38,029 nucleotides of DNA, taken from assembly GCA_016195715.1 (NCBI GenBank), contig JACPZA010000012.1, positions 1 to 38,029 of the forward strand. Direction: 5' to 3'. Below, piece after piece: positions 32,414-38,029 of the stretch (positions within the stretch are counted from its first letter, which is position 1; every line of letters starts with the position of its first letter). A program made the position numbers and the translations under genes. Under the pieces are notes generated by a model, which was not told where the DNA came from, did not search any database, and saw only the letters and a program-made list of their open reading frames with translations. This stretch comes from Candidatus Daviesbacteria bacterium (GTDB taxonomy: Bacteria; Patescibacteriota; Microgenomatia; Daviesbacterales; UBA10151).

Positions 32414-33789
32414 TTTTTAATCCTCCAAAATTCAACACCATCCAATACATCATCTTTATAGTAATTTTTATACATATACTCTAAAACCTTTTTTGGCTTA
32501 TAAGTACCCAAATCATATGCATTCCCTCTCAAGGGTGGACTATAAACAATCACTATTGGAGGGTCTTTTATAAATCCACCAATTAATTGATCTTGAATAC
32601 CTGGAACTTCCATATACCATCCAAATGTATCAATCCAGGGTTTAGGGGCTAATCTATTAGTTAAAGCATATATCGATGAATTAGGGCCAAATAGATAAAT
32701 TTTATCTGTTTTATCGGTTCTATTTTTTATTAAGTTCACCAAGTTTTTTTCCGATTCTGCATAAAATCTTATCTCTGAGTTAATATTAAAAGGCCCAAGC
32801 AAATAAACTTCGCTTATAACAACTACTAGAAAAATTAGCAATTGTAAATACTTAAAATTCTCACTCAAAAAATTAAATATCATAAATCCCAGTACAAAAA
32901 CCAAAGCTAGTGCTGGTTGAAAGTGGAAGTAAGAAAATCTAGGGTAAATTGCCAAAATTGCAGCCAAAAGTAACGAAAAAGCTAGAATTATTTTTTTATT
33001 TAAAAAAATTTTTATTCTACTAAAAATTAACAAGAGGGGAGTAAGAGGAAGTATTAAGGTTAATACTTGGTTTCTACTTATTTTTAAAGCAACATACCCA
33101 GGAAACTTTGACCACTCAAAAAGTGGATAATAAAAGTTCCAATTCCAAAAATCAAAAATAGAATTAGTAATTAACAAGTAGATAAAAAATATGATTAAAG
33201 GCAGCAAAAAAGCTGCCAGACAAATTATAAATTTATTTAATATTTCTTTTCGAAAAATAATAGGTACTAGAATTAAAAAAGCAAAAAAATATATAAAGGC
33301 TATTTGCTTAATTAAAACCGCTAGAGAAAAAAACAATCCAGATAAAATAATATATCGCTTCCTAGACTTATCAATTGCTTTATTTGAAAAAAATAAAGCA
33401 GCTAAAATAAAAGCTATTGTTGCATAATCAAACCACAACATATCTCCATCGAATAAAGTTTGTAAAACAACATAGACTGCTAAAAAAATTAAACTTACTT
33501 TTGTCTTATTAACTAATCTCAAATTAAAAAAAAGAAGTAAATCAGTCAAAAGAATTATTATAAATGTGAATATTCTTAAAGCCTCAGGACTAAATTTAAA
33601 AAAAGAAATAACTCCTGATAAAATTAGAGGCAAACCAGGTGTATACGGCATAACAAAATCTTTATAAAAAACAAAACCTTTAGAAAAAAAATAAGGATAA
33701 GAGATTAATTCAGGCCAAGAAGTAAATTGAAAAATTAAAAGTAAAAATAAATGAAACCCTAAGATAAAAAGAACTACTATTTTAGTCAT
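32410..33789 (-). CDS. Polytopic GT39/GT-C-like glycosyltransferase
   Basis: Integral membrane protein of 459 aa with about 10-12 helices. Near the N-terminus SWPELISYPYFFSKGFVFYKDFVMPYTPGLPLILSGV fits the GT-C layout in which the first outside loop carries an acidic residue and a P.P.L/TP.LPL segment. A C-terminal soluble part (from about residue 345) contains VNLIKNRTDKTDKIYLFGPNSSIYALTNRLAPKPWIDTFGW, a segment often seen in PMT-like proteins of polysaccharide clusters. The role is inferred: an outside-facing sugar transferase using a lipid-linked donor. It is less certain than the gene at 29.2 kb because the catalytic loop is more diverged. Confidence 0.75.
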   Translation of the reverse strand: MTKIVVLFILGFHLFLLLIFQFTSWPELISYPYFFSKGFVFYKDFVMPYTPGLPLILSGVISFFKFSPEALRIFTFIIILLTDLLLFFNLRLVNKTKVSLIFLAVYVVLQTLFDGDMLWFDYATIAFILAALFFSNKAIDKSRKRYIILSGLFFSLAVLIKQIAFIYFFAFLILVPIIFRKEILNKFIICLAAFLLPLIIFFIYLLITNSIFDFWNWNFYYPLFEWSKFPGYVALKISRNQVLTLILPLTPLLLIFSRIKIFLNKKIILAFSLLLAAILAIYPRFSYFHFQPALALVFVLGFMIFNFLSENFKYLQLLIFLVVVISEVYLLGPFNINSEIRFYAESEKNLVNLIKNRTDKTDKIYLFGPNSSIYALTNRLAPKPWIDTFGWYMEVPGIQDQLIGGFIKDPPIVIVYSPPLRGNAYDLGTYKPKKVLEYMYKNYYKDDVLDGVEFWRIKK

Positions 33790-34597
33790 TTTTTTTTGCT
33801 ATCACCAAAAGATCACTACCCATATTTAACTTAGATAAAATCAAACCTGGAATAGCCGTTAAAAGATTAATAATAAATCTCTTTTTAAATTTATATAAAG
33901 AAGTAAATAGTTCTAAAAAAGGATTATTTAAATCCCATATCCCAGATGCTCTTTCAGTAAATATTATTTTTAATCCATTTTTTCGAAGTAGTATTTCAAG
34001 AGATTGTAAACTAAAGTGCCAAAGATGTTCTTCTAACAAAAGATACGGCCAGTTTTTTCTTTTTAGTGATGCAGATAAACTTCCAAAATTAGGCAGATCT
34101 ATATATAGTAACCCATCTTTATTTAATAACCTGGAGGCTTTATTAATAGCAAGAAATGGGTCTTTTAAATGTTCCAGGGTGTGATTGAAAAGTATCACGT
34201 CAAATTTTTTTTTGAACTGGATTTCTTCAAAAGGAATGGTTATAACATCAATTCCTCTATTTTTTGAAAGTGCGGCTGCTTTATTAGATATTTCTACTCC
34301 TAAAACATTAAATCCCTTATCCTTAAATAGCTTAAGCATTAACCCTGTCGAACTCCCAACATCTAATACCTCTCCTTTTTTTTTAAAATTCATAACTTTG
34401 TTTACCCGTTTTTGAAAAATATTCTCAAACAATTTCTCTTCTTGAATATAAACCTCATCCCTATGATATTGTCCTAAATGTGCTGATAAATTTGTGGTAT
34501 AACCAAAACCGCATTTTTTGCATTTATAGACTAAATGATTTTTAAATTTAGCGAAAATTTTTGTATCTGATTTACAAACTGGGCACATATTTTTCAT
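33782..34597 (-). CDS. Class I SAM methyltransferase with N-terminal zinc ribbon
   Basis: A 271-aa protein. Residues 4-33 form a four-Cys zinc ribbon (CPVCKSD...YKCKKCGFGYT). A Rossmann-type methyltransferase domain follows, with VLDVGSSTGLMLKLFKDKGFNVLGVEIS (SAM loop GxSTG), FDVILFNHTLEHLKDP and LLNKDGLLYIDLPNFGS. This Zn-ribbon plus Methyltransf_23-type design is common in O-antigen and capsule clusters, where members methylate sugars or cap chains. It overlaps the upstream methyltransferase gene by 26 nt; an alternative ATG (MCPVCKS) 9 nt later is also possible. The substrate is unknown. Confidence 0.86.
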   Translation of the reverse strand: MKNMCPVCKSDTKIFAKFKNHLVYKCKKCGFGYTTNLSAHLGQYHRDEVYIQEEKLFENIFQKRVNKVMNFKKKGEVLDVGSSTGLMLKLFKDKGFNVLGVEISNKAAALSKNRGIDVITIPFEEIQFKKKFDVILFNHTLEHLKDPFLAINKASRLLNKDGLLYIDLPNFGSLSASLKRKNWPYLLLEEHLWHFSLQSLEILLRKNGLKIIFTERASGIWDLNNPFLELFTSLYKFKKRFIINLLTAIPGLILSKLNMGSDLLVIAKKND

Positions 34598-35378
34598 TTT
34601 TTTCTAAAACGACCATTAAATGAGGTCCCCACAAATAAAAAGGATAAATTTTAAGTAATCCTAAAATTTTAAATACTAACTGAAATAAAGAGAGTCTATC
34701 TTGGTCCCAAAAACTTGAGAAATAATTAATTTTAAAATTTTGTTTTGTGTATAAAATTAATGTATTTAAATATGGCTCAGTAGTTGTATCAGAGTCTATT
34801 GTATAAATTTCACTTCTTGGTTCGACTTTAGTCCAATTTAAATTAGAAATATTTTTTTTATTTAAGTTGATTAAATCACTTAAAAATCCTTTAATCAACT
34901 TATTAATTTTTTTCTCTTTTGAGTTGGGAGATCTTCTGTTAGGTGATCCAAAGTTAGGAGCTATTATCACCAACATTCCCTTTGGTTTTAAAACACGTCT
35001 GGCTTCTTCCATTACTGTTTCAGGATTCATTAAATGCTCAAAAACATATGCGGAATAAACTAAATCAAAAAAGTTATCTTTAAAAGGAAGTTTCTCTAAA
35101 TTGCCTTTTGTAAAATTAATTTTTGGATATTGTTTCCTAGCTTTTTCTATAGCTAATTTATTAACATCTATCCCGTAAGCCTGAGGAGATGTGTTAATGG
35201 TTGCTAGAATTAAATTAATCCTTGTACCTTCTCCGCATCCCATGTCTAAAATAAAATTAGAATCTTCACACAATTTTAAAAGTTTTTTCATACTTGGATG
35301 ATTTAAATCTAAACTCCCTTTATGAGCTAAAGTATAATAATTGTTATCCCTTAGTTTTTCAGCTTTTTGATTTCTCAT
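34572..35378 (-). CDS. Class I SAM methyltransferase
   Basis: A 268-aa protein with a Methyltransf_11/25-type fold: NFILDMGCGEGTRINLIL (SAM loop), AYGIDVNKLAIEKARKQYPKINFTKGNLEKLPFKDNFFDLVYSAYVFEHLMNPETVMEEARRVLKPKGMLVIIAPN. The remainder (residues 145-268) is less conserved and includes a basic linker (RRSPNSKEKKINKL). It lies beside a second methyltransferase and overlaps the GT2 upstream by 20 nt. It probably methylates a sugar of the glycan made by this operon. The exact acceptor cannot be predicted. Confidence 0.87.
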   Translation of the reverse strand: MRNQKAEKLRDNNYYTLAHKGSLDLNHPSMKKLLKLCEDSNFILDMGCGEGTRINLILATINTSPQAYGIDVNKLAIEKARKQYPKINFTKGNLEKLPFKDNFFDLVYSAYVFEHLMNPETVMEEARRVLKPKGMLVIIAPNFGSPNRRSPNSKEKKINKLIKGFLSDLINLNKKNISNLNWTKVEPRSEIYTIDSDTTTEPYLNTLILYTKQNFKINYFSSFWDQDRLSLFQLVFKILGLLKIYPFYLWGPHLMVVLEKNEKYVPSL

Positions 35379-36204
35379 CTGTTATCTCTCTTTTAATTTT
35401 TTTTAGCGGAGTTTCTGCTAAAGCTCTTAACCTAAAACCCATTGACATGTGTTGCCAGGGTGAATTAATAAAAGATGGATAAGGTTGGTAAAATACTTCC
35501 GGATATTCAAAATCACTAGGGAATTTAACTCCTATCTCATACTTAATCTTTATCGATCTTTTAACGGAGTCTTTATCTCCCTCTTTTAAATTTGATCTTA
35601 TTAAGTGGCTAAAGTGAAGCAATGGTCCATTAATAAACTCCAGTTTTTCCTGACCATAATCTTGTATTAATTTTTTCTCTTCTGTAAAAAAACCCTCAAG
35701 TGGATATTCATTTTTAATATGTAACCCTTTAATTTTTCTATTTATTGCCCTGATATTAAAATGTCCTTTTTTACCTAAGATTTTGTATCTTCCAGTTTCC
35801 TCAGTTCGGTAATGGTAAATGTCTCCGACTAAATTTATAACCGGATTAACCAAGGCGTATAAGATATCTCCCTTAGTTTGTATCCGATTAACTGTTTTTT
35901 TAATTGAATTTCTCCACCAAACTTCATCTCCATCAACTAAAATTAACCAGTCACTAGTTGTTTCATCAAGCATTTTTTGCCTTAGTCTGGTTAAACCTTC
36001 AGCATTAACCTCACCCATCTTTTTAAAAATAATTTTATTTGGGTGGTCTTTTTTTAGCAGATCAATTATTTTTACAGTGTCATCAATGCTACCAGTATCA
36101 TAAATTAAAATCTTATCCAAATGATCAATTACACTTTTAATTGCAAACCATATATATCTTCCCTCATTCTTAACAACCGTATTTCCCCAAATAATTTTAG
36201 CCAT
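35359..36204 (-). CDS. GT2-family glycosyltransferase (SPT-like variant)
   Basis: A 281-aa GT-A protein. It has NTVVKNEGRYIWFAIKSVIDHLDKILIYDTGSIDDTVKIIDLL, WLILVDGDEVWW (DXD) and a less typical C-terminal half with LLHFSHLIRSNLKEGDKDSVKRSIKIKYEIG. This is the SunS/'glycosyltransferase involved in cell wall biogenesis' variant of GT2, in which the NEE start motif reads KNEG and the nucleotide loop reads DTGSIDDT. It overlaps the flippase gene by 8 nt. Donor and acceptor are unknown. Confidence 0.85.
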   Translation of the reverse strand: MAKIIWGNTVVKNEGRYIWFAIKSVIDHLDKILIYDTGSIDDTVKIIDLLKKDHPNKIIFKKMGEVNAEGLTRLRQKMLDETTSDWLILVDGDEVWWRNSIKKTVNRIQTKGDILYALVNPVINLVGDIYHYRTEETGRYKILGKKGHFNIRAINRKIKGLHIKNEYPLEGFFTEEKKLIQDYGQEKLEFINGPLLHFSHLIRSNLKEGDKDSVKRSIKIKYEIGVKFPSDFEYPEVFYQPYPSFINSPWQHMSMGFRLRALAETPLKKIKREITDEKSKS

Positions 36205-37471
36205 TTTTGCCCTTAAATTTTATCATTACCCAAGTTGTAGAAATTATTAAATTGAGTAAGCTTACCGCTACAACTGTAAGTGCTGCTCCCACTGGGCCTA
36301 AAGCTTTAATCATAACCCACATCAAAGAGGTATTCACGACAAATATAATTAAGGTAATTATAAAAGCAATTTTTGACTTAGAGAAATAATAATAAATTGC
36401 TTGATATGCAGGGGTAGAAATTAAAAAAAGTAAATTAGCAATAAACAATAAGACAAAAAGGAGAGAGCTTCTTTGGTAATTAGACCCATAAAAAATCGGG
36501 ATAAGGAAAAAGCCTAAGGGTATAACAAGAAGTCCTAGTAGTGAAAGCCCGATACAAAAAAAACCCAGTTTTCGAAAATAACTAAAGGCATCTCTGGTAT
36601 TGGTCATACTACCAAATTTAGGAGCAGCAACAACAGCAATAGCAGAACTGAGTTGTGGAAGATACGATGTTAGTTGATTTGCAACTGAATAAATCCCTAG
36701 ATCATTTAGAGAACTAAGTTTTGTTAAAAAGATGCTATCTATGCGGGATGAAATTGCTGATAAGACTATTGTTAGAGCTACCCATTTATTAAAATGGAAA
36801 AGACTATTAAATTGTGAGGTTTCATTTTTAGCAGTTAAAAAATCCTTTGGCAAAAAAAGTAAGGCAATGAAAAAACCTAAAAAGGTAATTGAAATATAAA
36901 TTAATAATGCATTTGTAGGAGTTAAAATAAGTCCATAAATTAGTAAGATGGCAAGTGCCAGGCGAATTGCATTCATTGAAATGTTAATAAAGCTCCATAA
37001 TTTAAATCTTTGGAGCGCTTGCAATGAACTAGTTGCAAAAGAGAAAACTAATGCTCCACCAACACCAACTAAACTAAGCCTTAAATAAAAAGAAAGCTCT
37101 GGTTTTTGCAGTATATTGAAAGATATAAAAGGCATTACTAACCAACCAATAATTAAAACGACGAGCCAAATTAAAAGTTTACTTTCAAGTGATAATTTGA
37201 GAATTTGCCTTACTTTCGATAAGTCATTTAAGTAATTTTTACTGACAAAATTAATAATACCCGTGTTAATCCCTAAATCAGCGATATCTGATATTAAAGT
37301 TAAAATTATAATCGAAAACGAAACGATACCAAAATTTTTGGGTCCTAGACTTCTAGCTAGTAATAGAAAAAATACAGCTCCAATAAGCCCATTAATTATT
37401 GTACCGCTTAAAGTAATCAGCGAGTGTTGAATCGTCTTAGTTTTCAATATCTGTGCAAGTTTTTGTTTCAT
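36197..37471 (-). CDS. Wzx-type polysaccharide flippase (MOP/MATE superfamily)
   Basis: A 424-aa protein with about 12-14 membrane helices. It begins with the family signature TIQHSLITLSGTIINGLIGAVFFLLLARSLGPKNFGIVSFSIIILTLISDIADLGINTGIINFVSKN, the polysaccharide biosynthesis/flippase N-terminal repeat. The second half again contains helix pairs with PLGFFLIPIFYGSNYQRSSLLF. Wzx proteins move undecaprenyl-diphosphate-linked glycan from the inner to the outer face of the membrane. With the O-antigen-ligase-like gene at 21.4 kb it makes a Wzx/Wzy-type pathway likely. It overlaps genes on both sides (4 and 8 nt). Confidence 0.92.
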   Translation of the reverse strand: MKQKLAQILKTKTIQHSLITLSGTIINGLIGAVFFLLLARSLGPKNFGIVSFSIIILTLISDIADLGINTGIINFVSKNYLNDLSKVRQILKLSLESKLLIWLVVLIIGWLVMPFISFNILQKPELSFYLRLSLVGVGGALVFSFATSSLQALQRFKLWSFINISMNAIRLALAILLIYGLILTPTNALLIYISITFLGFFIALLFLPKDFLTAKNETSQFNSLFHFNKWVALTIVLSAISSRIDSIFLTKLSSLNDLGIYSVANQLTSYLPQLSSAIAVVAAPKFGSMTNTRDAFSYFRKLGFFCIGLSLLGLLVIPLGFFLIPIFYGSNYQRSSLLFVLLFIANLLFLISTPAYQAIYYYFSKSKIAFIITLIIFVVNTSLMWVMIKALGPVGAALTVVAVSLLNLIISTTWVMIKFKGKNG

Positions 37472-38029
37472 TTAAATTTACTTTTGAATTTAAAAATTGA
37501 AATTAATATCAAAATAAAACTGAATGATATTAAGGATAATAATACTCCATATTCAATAGTTTTTTGCGGGGTGAAATATAAAACTAGAGTTCTATTTAGA
37601 TCATTTTTCTTTAGGTAAAAACCATTAACCATTGCATAAAAAGGATAGGATTTACTGTCTTCCAAATTCCACCCTTGGTTATAGTGATCAGTAAAAACTA
37701 TCCAATTTGTATTATTTGGGATATTAATTTTATATTGGGTTGGGTTTATTCTATTATAGTCGACAAAAAAATAATTATTATTATTTAATTCTTTTTGAAT
37801 TTCTTGAGAAACTATCTGATCATTAAAGTTATATGTGTTAAAGTGGCTAGTCAATTTTTCCGCAGTCTCTACTGCTTGCTGGTAATCATTTTTCGATATC
37901 AGTAAAACCGTGTTTAAAGCAACAGCTGATCCCAAATTAGTTACTTCAATAATTTTAGTACCTGACGTAAGAGTGGGTATTTCAAAATAACTCCAATGAA
38001 AAGTATTAAAGTCTTGGTTTTTAACCTCC
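37468..38029 (-). CDS. C-terminal part of a YfhO-like membrane protein, cut by window edge
   Basis: The frame is open to the right edge (adding EVKNQDFNTFHWSYFEIPTLTSGTKIIEVTN before the track start, which is only an internal TTG). The track start at 37935 is therefore not real, and this is the C-terminal 187 residues of a longer protein. It has an outside beta-rich domain with NWIVFTDHYNQGWNLED and YAMVNGFYLKKNDLNRTLVLYFTP, resembling the YfhO-family C-terminal pattern (D.Y..GW......NG.f.a......h.v.f.Y.P). One helix near the end (YGVLLSLISFSFILILISIFKF) and a basic tail follow. YfhO-type proteins are polytopic GT-C-like enzymes used in sugar modification of wall polymers. It has an ATGA overlap with the flippase gene. 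Confidence 0.65.
   Translation of the reverse strand, partial: EVKNQDFNTFHWSYFEIPTLTSGTKIIEVTNLGSAVALNTVLLISKNDYQQAVETAEKLTSHFNTYNFNDQIVSQEIQKELNNNNYFFVDYNRINPTQYKINIPNNTNWIVFTDHYNQGWNLEDSKSYPFYAMVNGFYLKKNDLNRTLVLYFTPQKTIEYGVLLSLISFSFILILISIFKFKSKFK

Noticed and set aside
37933-37935. TTG at 37935 as the start of the last gene.
   Set aside because: The frame is open upstream to the window edge and encodes sequence continuous with the exported domain, so this is an internal Leu codon of a truncated gene.
1-38029. Search by eye for tRNA genes, rRNA, CRISPR repeats, insertion-sequence ends, and an alternative genetic code.
   Set aside because: Gaps are too short for tRNAs apart from two AT-rich ones that show no T-loop (GTTCGAATC-like) motif; no regular spaced repeats other than the mraZ boxes; no transposase; TGA acts as a stop at many gene ends.

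Overview
The window looks like a piece of a Candidate Phyla Radiation (Patescibacteria) genome, most likely from the Microgenomates side. This is inferred from gene content and style, not from a database match. The DNA is strongly AT-rich and coding is almost gapless: the longest stretch without a gene is about 167 nt. Mur ligases are shortened, RecO lacks cysteines, and there are DUF4012 and PsbP-like surface proteins plus a very large glycosyltransferase block. TGA is used as a stop in many ATGA overlaps, so the UGA=Gly code of Gracilibacteria/Absconditabacteria does not apply. All genes but one (rsmH) are on the minus strand.

Region 1 (1-7.9 kb) is a division and cell-wall (dcw) cluster read right to left: mraZ, an ftsL-like gene, ftsI, an inserted PEP-synthase-like gene, murE, a truncated murB-like gene, murF and the first 33 codons of mraY. 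A three-copy 10-bp direct repeat upstream of mraZ looks like a MraZ operator. The ftsI reading frame seems to be broken by one base in a T9 run, just after an ATG that would supply the missing membrane anchor. Region 2 (7.9-11 kb) has a membrane-anchored protein of unknown function, glyS and recO.

Region 3 (11-15.8 kb) has a tandem PsbP-like surface protein, a DUF4012 membrane protein, a PglC-like phosphoglycosyl transferase (the likely first step of a lipid-linked glycan) and a GT4 glycosyltransferase. The lone plus-strand gene rsmH (15.85-16.77 kb) follows; in most bacteria it sits directly after mraZ. Region 4 (16.8-38 kb) is one apparent polycistron of about 20 overlapping or abutting genes: GT4 and GT2 glycosyltransferases, four polytopic GT39/PMT-type transferases, an O-antigen-ligase/polymerase-like protein, a hexapeptide acyltransferase, two SAM methyltransferases, a Wzx-type flippase and a YfhO-like fragment at the edge. 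Together these could start, extend, decorate, flip and polymerise a surface polysaccharide or glycosylate surface proteins.

A recurring non-coding pattern deserves attention. In front of recO, glyS and rsmH a -35/N17/-10 promoter lies exactly 6 nt before the ATG, and similar -10 boxes lie 6-8 nt before other starts. This predicts leaderless mRNAs. No tRNA, rRNA, CRISPR array, insertion sequence or convincing terminator was seen.
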